From Gordoniibacillus kamchatkensis (GTDB lineage: Bacteria > Bacillota > Bacilli > Paenibacillales > NBRC-103111): 64,000 bases of DNA. Position 1 is the first letter of the stretch, and each line of letters starts with the position of its first letter. The notes under the pieces are model-generated. The model was not told the origin of the DNA and ran no database searches. It was given only the letters and a program-made list of their open reading frames with translations. The stretch spans positions 33,115 through 97,114 of the forward strand of contig NZ_JXAK01000024.1 of the NCBI RefSeq assembly GCF_000829455.1, given 5' to 3'. This document shows, piece after piece, positions 9,755-19,870 of the stretch. The translations under genes and the position numbers were made by a program.

Positions 9755-9901
9755 ATGAACCATAAACTCATCCGGTACAGCATGCAAATCGCAATGATAA
9801 GACAACTGCTTACATTATCTTTGATTACCGAAAACGAATTTCATTTGATAAAGAACAAAACGATGCGGGATTACGGCATCATTTCGGACCTTACTTCTTG
9901 A
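9755..9901 (+). CDS. SHOCT-domain-like small protein (48 aa)
   Basis: ATG 9755 follows AGGAGG with good spacing. The 48-residue product contains MIRQLLTLSLITENEFHLI, the short helix-turn-helix pattern (leucines, then Gly/Ser-leu-ile-Thr/Ser-Glu-x-Glu-phe) of SHOCT-type small proteins that commonly precede large serine recombinase genes in Bacillota. It lies 71 bases upstream of the recombinase start. Its role is unknown; it is probably part of the same mobile module. Confidence 0.6.
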   Translation: MNHKLIRYSMQIAMIRQLLTLSLITENEFHLIKNKTMRDYGIISDLTS

Positions 9902-9972
9902 TTCGCACATTTGTCGGTCCGCCCATCTCTTATTAAACTGATGGCAAGTAAATAAGAATGGAGGACAACATC

Positions 9973-11734
9973 ATGGCTCTTGAAGTGCAAGTGATTAAAG
10001 CAAGTCGGAAAATATCGGATCGCAACGCCGGAAAGTTATCGGATGTTCTTCGCGTCGCCCCTTATGCCCGCGTAAGTACCGACACTGAGGAGCAATTGAA
10101 CAGCTACAAATCGCAAGTCGCCTATTATACCGATCTCGTAAGCAAACGCAGCGACTGGGTGCTGGTCGATATTTATGCGGATGAAGCCATAACCGGTACA
10201 CAGGTAACGAAGCGCGAGGATTTTCAACGCATGATTAACGATTGTATGGATGGGAAAATTGATATGATCATCACGAAGTCTATCTCCAGGTTTGCAAGAA
10301 ACACGCTGGATACGTTGAAATACGTCCGAATGTTGAAGGAAAAGAACATCGCCGTATTTTTTGAAGACGAAAATATCAATACGCTGACCATGGACGGCGA
10401 ATTGTTGCTTGTCATTCTAAGTTCTGTAGCGCAGCAGGAAGTGGAGAACATCTCCGCCAACGTGAAAAAAGGTTTGAAAATGAAAATGAAGCGCGGCGAA
10501 CTGGTGGGCTTTCAAAGTTGTTTGGGATACGATTACGATGTGAATACGAAAAAGATAACCGTTAATCAAGAAGAAGCCGAAATCGTCCGCTATATTTTTG
10601 AACGATATACATCGGGGATCGGCGCTTACGTTATTGCAAAGGAACTGACTGAGGCGGGACATAAAACCAAGTACGGAAGAGTCGAATGGCAGGACACAAC
10701 CGTTCTTGGTATCATAAAGAATGAGAAGTACAAAGGCGATTTGTTGCAAGGAAAGACATTTACCGTCGATCCAATTTCCAAGAGAAGATTGGACAATTAC
10801 GGCGAGGAAGATCAGTTTTATGTCAAAAATCATCACGAGCCGATTGTCAGCGAGGAAGTTTTTGAAAAGGCGCAGGACATATTGCATCGAAGAGGCGAGA
10901 ATCGCCGCCGCGGCGCGAAAGGCAAGCGGGACAAGTACAGCAGGAAATTTGGCTTTCAGCAGTAAGTTGGAATGTGCTTTCTGCGGAAGCAACCTCTCGC
11001 GGCGGAACTGGCACAGCGGAACCCCGCATGAAAAGGTGATTTGGCAGTGCGTGACAGCCACGAAGAAAGGGAAGAAATACTGCTCTCACAGCAAAGCTTT
11101 GGAGGAAAAGCTGATTGAGGGTGCTTTTGTCGAATCGTACAAATTGGTGTGCCGTAACAATTCGGATGTGCTGGATGAGCTTATGAAAAGAATGGAGTCC
11201 GTGTTTAGCGACCAGAATAATCAAAAGCGACTGAACAAAATTATCAGCGATATTCAGGCTACGGAGCAAAAACGTTGCAAACTGATTGATTTGTGCCTGG
11301 ATGAGAAAATAGACAGGGCTACTTACGAACAGAAGTATGCGGAGCTCGATACTTCGCTTACTAAATTTCTCGAAGAAAGGGAACAGTTGGAGCAATCCGC
11401 GCAGGAAGAAATTGATTTGGGAAAACGGCTTGAACATTTTCGCAAAGTGCTTCATACGAATGAGGTTCTGACCGCATTCGACCGGAACGTGTTTGAAAGC
11501 ATTGTCGATAAAGTGATTATTGGGGAGAACCCCAATCAGGAAAGTCCCGAGCCATACAAACTAACCTTCGTTTATAAAACCGGCTTTCATAACAGCATTC
11601 AAAGCAAGATGCATAAGCAAAAAAAGCCCTTGCGAAGTGAAAGGGGGAAAGTGCCTTCCTATTCCGAGAACAACACACGTAGAATCGGTGGCTTTGTTGG
11701 TGAGGAATGGTACAGAGGGTTGAGAATGCAGTAG
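9973..11734 (+). pseudogene. Large serine recombinase, frameshifted
   Basis: The N-terminal resolvase domain starts at ATG 9973, behind GGAGGA, with YARVSTD (catalytic Ser35) and ISRFARNTLD; a recombinase domain follows (about 160-300). At about 10952 one extra G in AAATTTGGC shifts the frame. The other frame resumes with FSSKLECAFCGSNLSRR, the zinc-ribbon domain, and continues through a coiled-coil region (about 400-480) to the stop at 11734, with a basic tail. Repaired length is about 586 residues, normal for the family. Such enzymes catalyse site-specific integration and excision by a Ser-DNA intermediate. No att core is identifiable directly, but a 35-nt sequence just downstream recurs 27 kb away. 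The frameshift probably immobilises the element. Confidence 0.85.
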
Positions 11735-11788
11735 TGGAGCGGGTTTGGGGAGTAGTACAGGTGGAACGAAGTAGTGAAACAGAGGCAA

Positions 11789-11823
11789 GAAAATAGTAGA
11801 GTTGACTGATTGTTGACGAATTC
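11789..11823 (+). repeat. 35-nt imperfect direct repeat, copy 1
   Basis: This stretch, beginning GAAAATAGTAGAG and ending TTGACGAATTC, matches 38709-38743 in 31 of 35 positions in the same orientation. It lies 55 bases after the recombinase stop. It may be a recombination scar, an att-derived sequence or a shared regulatory site. Confidence 0.6.
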
Positions 11824-11870
11824 GGTAGGTTAGGTTTAATAAATTTAATGTTAATACTGTGATGTAGGAA

Positions 11871-11909
11871 AGGTACACCCCTCAAAAAATGAGGAGGTAG
11901 TACCTTTTT
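11871..11909 (+). terminator. Terminator downstream of the serine recombinase
   Basis: AGGTAC pairs with GTACCT, with an inner CTC/GAG pairing and AAAAAAT loop, followed by TTTTTC. It stands between the recombinase gene and the nuclease/NACHT operon. Confidence 0.6.
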
Positions 11910-12147
11910 CTTGTATAATGAAACCATCACGAGGAGCAGGTGAGCCAATTGATTCAATAACTGCAATAAAAAATAAGTACACATATTGAATTATATAACA
12001 TGTTGCTAAAGCTAATATGTTGGGACAAATCAATCACTCATTGGTTTGTCCTTAGTGGAGGAGTACCTAAAGCAAGAATACTTTCTGGATAATGCAGTTG
12101 GCCCGATCAGGATGTTCAAATATTTACTGCACAAAATCATTATTGAG

Positions 12148-12180
12148 TTGAACGACGCCGACAAATACGATGTCGTTCAA
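12148..12180 (+). promoter_or_regulatory. Inverted repeat just upstream of the nuclease/NACHT operon
   Basis: A perfect 9-bp inverted repeat, TTGAACGAC and GTCGTTCAA, separated by 15 bases, ends 20 bases before the start codon at 12201 and immediately precedes the AAGGGGGA ribosome binding site. It could be an operator or an mRNA hairpin controlling translation. The interval 11910-12147 shows no other feature. Confidence 0.45.
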
Positions 12181-12200
12181 GTAATAAGGGGGAACTTATT

Positions 12201-13832
12201 TTGTCAATGGAACCATTGTTGCATCCAGAAAATTATACTATCGAAAAATGTAGTGTTGACTTATTAAACTTTCTTAGGCAGTTTAAAATAGAAGATGTAT
12301 TTCGACTTATTGGTTACTCCTACATACGTTTAAATCATGAAGCAGCTACCTCTAGTGGATATAAGATTTCACCTAAATTAATGGTTCACTTACCGTTCAT
12401 GTATGCTGAAAACGCATACAACGGTGTGAACAGAATTAATGACTATGATTCTTCTTTTAACCATTTAGTAGATCTGCTAGAAGATATTTATTACTGTCAC
12501 TACAACGTGGCAACTACAGGAGCAAGTTCAAATCATTTGCATGAAGACATGGCTTCAAATATGTATATGAATTTTCACTTTAACTTCCCTGATATTTCTA
12601 TAAGGCAATACTTGGATTTTTTCTATAAACACGTTGACATACTTGAACATTATTTTAATATGGTTGAATTATCCGGAGATCAGATTATCAGAGGCCTCTT
12701 AATAGTGCTGAATTACGAAAGAGCATGTAAAAAATCTTTAATGTTAAGGATGCAAAAAAGGTGGCAAGAAATAACAGACAGCCACTGTTTTGTTGATATA
12801 CGATCTGATACACCAATCAGCAATAAGGTACGAACACATTTTACTACAGATTGCATTCGTATGTTATTAAATAAATTCGATATTCCGGCAAACATATTTA
12901 TTGATGCGATGTTCTTTAATGTGCATCAACAAGATGTAATTTCCTTTGAGTATCCAACAAATATATATAAAAAGTACAGAAGTTATTTTGGAATAAAATA
13001 TCATGAGAAGATCTTACTACCAAGAAATCATTATATTTTAGATCGTTTGTTTAATATTATCGAGGACAGTGAACTGTATATTGATAAAAGGAAAGGAGAT
13101 TACCTAGAAAATAGAGCTTACGAAATTATTAGTAAATTTTTTGGGGGAGAGAACGTTTATAAAAATTTGTTCGATGAGAACGGAGATGACCAAGATATAA
13201 TTGTTTTATATAACGGATATCTTCTATCCATTGAATGTAAAGCAACTAAGTTAAAGGAACCTTTTATTAACAAAGAGAAATCAGAAACAAGATTACAGCG
13301 AAACTTTAAGCCTTCATTGCAAAAGGCCTATGAACAGTCTGAAAGAATTGCTATACACATGAATAAGGGTACTGCGAAGTTTTACAATTCTCGTAATAGA
13401 GAAAAAAGAGAATTAGTTATAGACTTATCAGCAATCAAAGTTACTTCAATTAGAAGCATAGCCGTAACTCTGACTCCTTACCTAAATCTCGGTACAGATA
13501 TTCATTTAATGCTAAAAAAAGAAGGTGTAATAAAGGAACCTTGGTCGATTGATATATTTTCTTTAGAACAGATACTATTAAAATGCATGCACAATTATAA
13601 TATAGATTTTTTTATGGGTTTTCTTGAAAATCGTTTGGACCTATATGGTTCCGTTTTTTCAGTATCAGGTGATGAATTAAGTCATTTTGGAACTTACATT
13701 AGATATCGTGAGCTATTTAACCAGCGTATTGAAGGGGTTACTACTCATTTAGGACCTGGATATAGGAGTTTTGCAAACGACTTTATAGATTTAGACAACT
13801 ACATGGTTTTTCGTGACTACTTAGGCATTTAA
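12201..13832 (+). CDS. PD-(D/E)XK nuclease-like protein upstream of a NACHT ATPase
   Basis: A 543-residue protein whose C-terminal half shows a restriction-endonuclease-like core: GDYLENRAYEIISKFFGG (acidic helix, about 299), DDQDIIV (catalytic Asp, about 328) and LLSIECKATK (E-x-K, about 341-348). The N-terminal 290 residues are Tyr/Phe/His-rich and unrecognised, and could be a sensor or target-binding part. The start is TTG 12201 (or ATG 12207), positioned after AAGGGGGA. It is 55 bases from the NACHT gene and in the same AT-rich style, so the two probably form one system. Membrane segments are absent. I infer an effector nuclease; the substrate (DNA or RNA) cannot be told. Confidence 0.7.
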   Translation: MSMEPLLHPENYTIEKCSVDLLNFLRQFKIEDVFRLIGYSYIRLNHEAATSSGYKISPKLMVHLPFMYAENAYNGVNRINDYDSSFNHLVDLLEDIYYCHYNVATTGASSNHLHEDMASNMYMNFHFNFPDISIRQYLDFFYKHVDILEHYFNMVELSGDQIIRGLLIVLNYERACKKSLMLRMQKRWQEITDSHCFVDIRSDTPISNKVRTHFTTDCIRMLLNKFDIPANIFIDAMFFNVHQQDVISFEYPTNIYKKYRSYFGIKYHEKILLPRNHYILDRLFNIIEDSELYIDKRKGDYLENRAYEIISKFFGGENVYKNLFDENGDDQDIIVLYNGYLLSIECKATKLKEPFINKEKSETRLQRNFKPSLQKAYEQSERIAIHMNKGTAKFYNSRNREKRELVIDLSAIKVTSIRSIAVTLTPYLNLGTDIHLMLKKEGVIKEPWSIDIFSLEQILLKCMHNYNIDFFMGFLENRLDLYGSVFSVSGDELSHFGTYIRYRELFNQRIEGVTTHLGPGYRSFANDFIDLDNYMVFRDYLGI

Positions 13833-13887
13833 GCAAGTAACCCTCTCTTTTTCAGCGAACTAGTATTATATCACGGAGGTGCCTCTA

Positions 13888-16800
13888 TTGAACGATATAA
13901 CTTTTTCTTGGAAGAGATTCTGGTGTCCTCGAACAGGTACAATTAATTTATCCGATGATGGCTACCTGTACAATCCTGAATCTGAGTATGGACATATAAT
14001 TAATAAACATGTTGTTCCTTTCGATAAAATAGCAGGGATTCCTTGCTTAATATTATTAGGAGAACCAGGTATAGGTAAAACAGAGGCTTTACGAAATGTT
14101 ATTAATTCGGAAGAAACCCCTACTCTCAGGATTGACCTTCGTTCCTATGGAACAGAAGCGCGGTTAATCCAAAACGTATTTGAAAATCCTTTGTTTGAAG
14201 CATGTCTGAAAGGAGAGCACATTTTACATCTCTTTTTGGATAGTTTGGATGAATGCTTATTGCGAATAGATTATGTGGCAGTTTTGTTGGCAGAAGAAAT
14301 TAAAAAATATAGAACCAACCCGAACCTAAAAAATCTTTTTCTAAGAATCGCTTGTCGAACCGCCGATTGGCCAAGTCTACTTGAGCGAGAGTTAATGGAG
14401 ATATGGGGAAATAATAACATTCTGATCATGGAGTTGGCACCATTACGAAGAATGGATGTTTATAGCGCTGCAGTCGAGCTTGGTATCGATGCTGATAGGT
14501 TCATTGATGAAATACGAGCAAAAGAAGTAACCCCACTTGCAATTAAGCCGATCACACTAAAGTTTCTTTTTAATCTTTATATACGACATGGCAACTTTCC
14601 ATCAACACAAAAGGAGCTTTATTTGCAAGGCTGTGAGCTTCTCTGTGAAGAAACAAATGAGAGCAGAATTGTATCTCGGAATATAGGGGATTTGAGTGCT
14701 AAGGATCGTTTGAAAGTAGCTTCGCGTATTGCGGCATTAATGGTTTTTTCCAATAAATACGCTGTGTGGCGTGGAATTAATTTTGGAGATGTTCCTGAGG
14801 AGGATATCACCCTAAGAGATATTTCGGGCGAGCATCCGCGTCAAAGAGATGTATCATTAATAATTCCCGAATCTGAGATTGATGAAACCCTATCGACAGG
14901 CCTATTTTCTTCAAGAGGTTTGAATCGTTTCGGATGGGCCCATCAAACGTATGCGGAGTTTTTGGCAGCGTTATACATCACTCAAAATGAACTATCTCCG
15001 GTGCAAATTATGAGCATTATTGAGCATCCTCTTGATTCAGAACGAAAGATAATTCCGCAACTTCAAGAAGTTTCAGCTTGGATGGCAACAATGAATATAG
15101 AAGTGTTCCGTCACATCATCAAGTGTGATCCGCAGGTACTTCTTCGAAGTGACGTGGCAAGTGTAGATGTTGAAGATAGAAAGTCTTTGGTTAATGGTCT
15201 GATGGAGTTATATAGCGCGGAAAGAATTAAGGACTGGGATTTCGATGAATATTTCTATAAATTGTATAACCCATTTCTTGATAAACAAATTAAACCATAT
15301 GTATCTGATAAGCAACATAGTTATGTGGCGCGGCGTGCCGCCATTCGAATAGCAAGAGCATGTAAACTAGGTGTACTGCAGGATGATTTACTTGAGGTAG
15401 CATTAAATAAGGATGAGGAGTATCAAGTTCGAGTTCAAGCAGCTTACGCACTTTGTGAATTGGCAGATGAACAAACTAAAAGGAAGATGCTTCCGTTAGC
15501 AAAGTCCGAGTCAGGAGAAGATGCTGATGATGAACTAAAAGGTGCATCACTCCGCACATTGTGGCCTCAGTATTTATCTGGAGAAGAACTATTTTCGCTG
15601 CTAACTATTCCTAATCGTAGAAATTTCACCGGACTGTACAGAATGTTTTTGAACTATGAAATTGTCGATAAGTTACAAGTTAGAGACTTACCAGCTGCAC
15701 TACGATGGGTTTTAAAGCATGCTGATAATTACCATTTTGATCATCAAATTGATGATTTAATTTATGGAATCATGAACAAGGCAGGCGGGTATTTAGGTGA
15801 ACCTTTAGTTCTCAAAGCTTTCACTGATGTTATACGAGTAAGATTAGTTCATCATGATACCTTTAATTATATTACTGATTTGATTCTGGATAAAAATACG
15901 CGCCGAGCAATCCTATCTTCGTTAATGTATACAACTTGCGAATATGAAGAAGTGTTTAATGCATCTGTATTTTACTGTTTTATTAAATCCGAGGATTTAT
16001 CATGGATGATTGAACATCTACAGAGAGAGTCTGTACCAAAATTTAAACATAAGTGGGCTGTTTTGATAAAATATACGTTTAATGACTCTAATCCTGAAGA
16101 TGTGGAACTTGTTTATAGTGCCATTCAGAACAACGAAATGCTGGCTGAACAATGTGGACAGTTTTTTATTAGTATTCCGATAGATTCTGAACAGGCTCGC
16201 GAGCTCAAAGATAGTTACATGCGAAGGGTAAAATGGCTGGAGCCGAGAAAAGAGTATCCTCCTATTCACCCATCTATTGATGAAAGAATAGGCTTGCGTT
16301 TAAATGAATTCGAAGCTGGGGATTTAGATGCTTGGTGGCGTTTAAATTGGGATTTAGGAATTAAAGAAGAAAATAGGCGCGTGGAAGAATTTGAGCCTAA
16401 TATAAAATCACTACCCAATTGGAGTAAGGTAAGTATTTGCGATGAAGAGCGTATGTTATCTGCTGCACGAAAATATTTAGTGGAGAAAAATATTGATGCT
16501 ACTGACTGGTTTGGTACAAACACTCTTCATAGACCAGCTATGGCTGGATATAGGGCTCTAAGGATGGTTTACGAACAAGACTTTAGGTTTTTACTATCGC
16601 TGACTTCACCCCATTGGGAAAACTGGTCTCCGGTTATCTTAACACAATGGGTATCGTCAGAACGTGAAGAAGAATTGATACGTAATCAATTAGTTAAGTT
16701 AGCCTATAACAACACACCTGATAGAGTAATTTCACATTTATTACAACTTATAGATAAAGAAAACGAGCTGCATTCTAATGTATTTATAATTAAGTCTATG

Positions 16801-18063
16801 AAAGAATGCTGGGATGCTAGACTAGGAGAAGTGGTCTTAAATAAGTTAAAGAATCAAGGGCTAATGCCGGAATCTATGAAGTGCTTACTTGATGAACTAT
16901 TAAAAAATCAAGTTGATGGAGCAGAGGAATATGCCAAATCTCTAATTGCGCATCAATTCTTAGGTGATGAAGATTTTCGAAAGAAAGCTATGATTGCTGC
17001 TGTTGTGCTGCTGAATAACTCCGGAAGAGTTGGCTGGGAAACTATTTGGCCACTTAAAGAAGCTTATCCTGATTTTGTCCAAGACATTGTTTTTTCTTTT
17101 TCAAGCGGATTCGAAGGAAGCAAATTATTCCAAGACTTGCCTGAGACAGCGCTTGCCGATTTTTATATCTGGTTGGTACAGAGATTCCCTCATAAAGAAG
17201 ACCCGAATCATGATGATGAAGAGATGGCCCATTTTGTTGGACCTCGGGAAGAAGTAGCTGATTTAAGGGATGGGATTTTACGCTATTTGACTAACAAAGG
17301 GACATTAGAATCTTGCAACCAGATTGATCGGTTAATCTCAGAACTTCCAGAACTTCCGTGGTTAAAGTGGACACTGATAGAGGCACAAGGAGTCACTCGT
17401 CGAAATACTTGGTCTCCACTTCTCCCTATAGAAATTATCCAGTTAATAGGGAATAGAAATAGCAGGCTTGTTCAAAGTGAGGAACAATTATTGGAGGTGC
17501 TAGTTGAATCTCTTAACAGGCTTGAGCAAAAACTGCACGGAATTACACCGGAAGTCATGTGGCTTTGGAATGAAATCGATAGACGAAAATATAGGCCTAG
17601 AACTGAAAATGAATTTTCCGACTATGTAAAGCAACACCTAGTAGAAGATCTTCAAGGTAGGGGGATCATTGTTAACCGAGAAGTCGAAATACGAAGAAGT
17701 GCTGGATCGTTGCCTGGGGAGCGAACAGATATTCATGTTAATGCAGTATTATCAGGCGGTGTAAGAGAATCTCTTGAGATAATTACAGTTATTATCGAGG
17801 TTAAAGGAAATTGGCATCGAGAACTTTTTCAAGCTATGGAGACACAATTAGTAAATAGATATCTTAAAGAGGGCAAGTGTAAGAACGGCTTATATTTGAC
17901 TGGTTGGTTTGCAAGTTCGAGTTGGGATGCAACTGATAATCGTAATTCTGCAATTCCATCATGTGGACTTGAAGATGCCAAGGTTATTTTGAAAGATCAG
18001 GCTGCAATTTTGTCTAAACAAGGAGTTAATGTTAGATCATTTGTAATGGATTTAAGTCTGTAA
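13888..18063 (+). CDS. Giant NACHT-type STAND ATPase with C-terminal nuclease-like domain
   Basis: About 1,391 residues. The N-terminal NACHT ATPase has GEPGIGKT (Walker A, about 58-65) and HLFLDSLDE (Walker B, about 113-121), followed by a winged-helix region with WAHQTYAEFLAALY. Residues of about 400-1200 are helical and HEAT-like. The C-terminal ~150 residues carry a second PD-(D/E)XK-like core: GERTDIHVNAV (about 1276) and IITVIIEVKGNW (about 1300). TTG 13888 is the preferred start, because GGAGGT at 13875-13880 leaves 7 bases before it; GTG 13879 overlaps that site. Bacterial NACHT proteins are anti-phage sensors that trigger an effector. Here the ATPase has its own nuclease-like end and a nuclease partner upstream. 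Despite its length the frame is intact. Confidence 0.85.
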   Translation: MNDITFSWKRFWCPRTGTINLSDDGYLYNPESEYGHIINKHVVPFDKIAGIPCLILLGEPGIGKTEALRNVINSEETPTLRIDLRSYGTEARLIQNVFENPLFEACLKGEHILHLFLDSLDECLLRIDYVAVLLAEEIKKYRTNPNLKNLFLRIACRTADWPSLLERELMEIWGNNNILIMELAPLRRMDVYSAAVELGIDADRFIDEIRAKEVTPLAIKPITLKFLFNLYIRHGNFPSTQKELYLQGCELLCEETNESRIVSRNIGDLSAKDRLKVASRIAALMVFSNKYAVWRGINFGDVPEEDITLRDISGEHPRQRDVSLIIPESEIDETLSTGLFSSRGLNRFGWAHQTYAEFLAALYITQNELSPVQIMSIIEHPLDSERKIIPQLQEVSAWMATMNIEVFRHIIKCDPQVLLRSDVASVDVEDRKSLVNGLMELYSAERIKDWDFDEYFYKLYNPFLDKQIKPYVSDKQHSYVARRAAIRIARACKLGVLQDDLLEVALNKDEEYQVRVQAAYALCELADEQTKRKMLPLAKSESGEDADDELKGASLRTLWPQYLSGEELFSLLTIPNRRNFTGLYRMFLNYEIVDKLQVRDLPAALRWVLKHADNYHFDHQIDDLIYGIMNKAGGYLGEPLVLKAFTDVIRVRLVHHDTFNYITDLILDKNTRRAILSSLMYTTCEYEEVFNASVFYCFIKSEDLSWMIEHLQRESVPKFKHKWAVLIKYTFNDSNPEDVELVYSAIQNNEMLAEQCGQFFISIPIDSEQARELKDSYMRRVKWLEPRKEYPPIHPSIDERIGLRLNEFEAGDLDAWWRLNWDLGIKEENRRVEEFEPNIKSLPNWSKVSICDEERMLSAARKYLVEKNIDATDWFGTNTLHRPAMAGYRALRMVYEQDFRFLLSLTSPHWENWSPVILTQWVSSEREEELIRNQLVKLAYNNTPDRVISHLLQLIDKENELHSNVFIIKSMKECWDARLGEVVLNKLKNQGLMPESMKCLLDELLKNQVDGAEEYAKSLIAHQFLGDEDFRKKAMIAAVVLLNNSGRVGWETIWPLKEAYPDFVQDIVFSFSSGFEGSKLFQDLPETALADFYIWLVQRFPHKEDPNHDDEEMAHFVGPREEVADLRDGILRYLTNKGTLESCNQIDRLISELPELPWLKWTLIEAQGVTRRNTWSPLLPIEIIQLIGNRNSRLVQSEEQLLEVLVESLNRLEQKLHGITPEVMWLWNEIDRRKYRPRTENEFSDYVKQHLVEDLQGRGIIVNREVEIRRSAGSLPGERTDIHVNAVLSGGVRESLEIITVIIEVKGNWHRELFQAMETQLVNRYLKEGKCKNGLYLTGWFASSSWDATDNRNSAIPSCGLEDAKVILKDQAAILSKQGVNVRSFVMDLSL

Positions 18064-18302
18064 GTTACATGAAATGATATGTTTTAAAGAGACAATCCTT
18101 TTCATTTGGGATAAAAATTGAACATAGAAATAGACCTAAGTTTATAAGAGTTTGATGTGAGATTCATACGGGTTCGTTGGGGAGATTTTTGAAATCTACA
18201 TCGACTCTTCTGCTGCCTTTAGTAGTAAAATATTACTTTCTACGAGACGGCTTTAATGTTAAAAGATTAAATTCATTTATTAGATAGGTTAGTTTTCCCA
18301 CC

Positions 18303-18349
18303 TCGTAATACTTTCACCCTGTTCGTTTTCTTATAAGTAAGCGAAAATA
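18303..18349 (+). promoter_or_regulatory. Conserved element upstream of Y RNA 1 (shared with 29404-29451)
   Basis: This 45-base block (CGTAATACTTTC, then TGTTCGTT, then TAAGCGAA) recurs upstream of the rsr-linked Y RNA array. Both copies contain an inverted repeat TTCGTT...AAGCGAA, and the inner bases differ between copies while pairing is mostly kept. It lies about 33 bases before the Y RNA stem. It may be an operator/promoter or the 5' part of a longer RNA. The interval 18064-18302 shows nothing else recognisable. Confidence 0.55.
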
Positions 18350-18381
18350 CGATCAGAAGGCAATCGCCTAATGGTAAGGCC

Positions 18382-18524
18382 GAGATCATCGAGGCGCATG
18401 AACGGGTTACTTCGCCTGGTAAGCGACGTGTCGTTGGTTCGAATCCAACTTTCGCTGATGAGCGGAATAGCTCAGTGGTAGAGCAGTCTGTACCTATTCG
18501 ACATCTTTCCTCGATGATCTCTTT
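18382..18524 (+). ncRNA. Y-RNA-like (YrlA-type) RNA 1, upstream of hen1
   Basis: The ends form a perfect 13-bp stem, GAGATCATCGAGG (18382-18394) with CCTCGATGATCTC (18509-18521). Next to the 5' strand is the signature GAGGCGCATGAACGGGTTAC, shared with three other RNAs near rsr. The interior holds a T-arm (GTTGG TTCGAAT CCAAC, 18433-18449), a 7-bp acceptor-like hairpin closed by GATG (TTTCGCT/AGCGGAA, 18450-18467) and a D-arm (GCTC AGTGGTA GAGC, 18470-18484). This order is a circular permutation of tRNA. Bacterial Y RNAs of the YrlA type bind the Ro60 orthologue Rsr through the terminal stem and mimic tRNA in the loop. Annotation tools may mis-call it as a tRNA. It sits 80 bases upstream of hen1. 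Confidence 0.85.
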
Positions 18525-18602
18525 CTAAAGTATGGACATGTAGTGGTGCCGATAAAGGTATCTCATAAGGTTCCCAAATTGTAATTTTAGGAGTAGATTG
18601 AG

Positions 18603-19867
18603 ATGGCAATCGTCCAAGTTAGATCCACTAATCCGCAGTTTTCGTTTTTGATCAAGAAAAATCCGAACTCCGGCATGATGCTTCGCTCAATCCGCAGGGG
18701 TATGGCGTACGGCTGGTACACGGATCAGCAGACTTTTAATGTGTATTTTAAAGATGCGGACAATGAGATTTCCTATAAGCAGCACGAAAATGAGAACTTC
18801 GAATATCTGAACGTATCGAGATACAACACGCCCTTATTTTCGCTGAATGCGATTAACGAATTTTTCTCTGCGCCGCTTAAGGCGCAAGACGATCGGGACG
18901 TTGAAGGCTACGAGCATACGTTTTTCATCAATATGATACATATCGAGCTGGTTCGGTACATCGAGTTTTTCGAGAAGCACTTAAAGGATTTCACTTTCGA
19001 AATTACCCACCAAGCTCATAAGAGCTATTCTCTTACCATTACGACACAGAAGAGTCTGTACCAGCTGCTTCATGCCGTAAGTGTATTATGCTTGTTCCTC
19101 TCGATGTTCGGAAACGAATATATCGATATCTCGGACAGCATTCTGGATAAGTACATCAAGAGCATGAATGTGATTGATGCACCGTTTTATATTCGCAGCC
19201 TCTTTGTGCGGAATTTCCTGTCTACGAGGGACCGGTTCCAAAAATACAAAGCGGAGCTCGAGAAGACGGACCGCTATGATATTCAATTCGCCTACGGAGG
19301 TACGGCTCTCCAGCGGAGAAATTATATCGGTAGCGCGTTAGCTTTTGATAAGTCGATCTTGGATGTGGGGTGCGGAGAAGGGTTTATGCACTTCCTTTTG
19401 CCGGAAAAATCGAGGGCAGCTACTATGCGGTCGACATCAATGAAGAGCTGTTGGAGAAAGTGCAACGTAAAGCGGAGGCAAGAGAGATCGATAACATCGT
19501 TACATTCACATCGATCGATCAGTTCCTTGAAAGCTACAATGGGGAGCAGGTTGATGTGATTTTGACAGAGGTCATTGAACATATGAGTCAGGACGAGGCC
19601 AAGCAGCTGATTCATCAAATCTGTGCGCATGTCGATTTTGACAACTTCATCATTACAACGCCCAACGCCGACTTTAACCGCTACTACGAGCTGAGCGATT
19701 TCCGGCATGACGACCACAAGTGGGAGATGGGCGAAGAATCTTTTAAACAATGGATGCGCGATGTGATTAAGGAAACGAATCTGCATGCTGAATTTGTTGC
19801 TGTCGGAGACGGCGTCAACAATATCCAAACTACGTAGGGCGTCATTCTTAAGAAAAGGGGGGCCTGA
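18603..19867 (+). pseudogene. hen1: Hen1 3'-terminal RNA ribose 2'-O-methyltransferase, frameshift plus in-frame stop
   Basis: Bacterial Hen1 methylates the 2'-OH of the 3' end of cleaved RNA so that Pnkp ligation yields a ribotoxin-resistant repair. The N-terminal Hen1 domain spans about 1-230. The methyltransferase begins at DVGCGEG (about 254), where a missing T in GGGTTTATG shifts the frame; the other frame continues with YALPFAGKIEG, TEVIEHM (metal-binding Glu-His) and ITTPNADFN, the Hen1 signature. A second lesion at 19835 turns the expected Gln codon of TQGVILKK into TAG; beyond it the frame runs to the TGA at 19867, 3 bases before pnkp. ATG 18603 follows AGGAG. The gene is inactive if the sequence is right. 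Confidence 0.88.
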
Positions 19868-19870
19868 CAT

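Noticed and set aside
12046..12267. A 73-codon frame upstream of the nuclease gene
   Set aside because: It overlaps the real start and contains the inverted repeat; the start has no good ribosome binding site and the product has no recognisable feature.
18430..18490. A tRNA gene (T-arm and D-arm look canonical)
   Set aside because: The arms are in the wrong order (T before D), no anticodon arm exists, and the segment lies inside a long Y-RNA-type stem. The same holds at 29539-29590.
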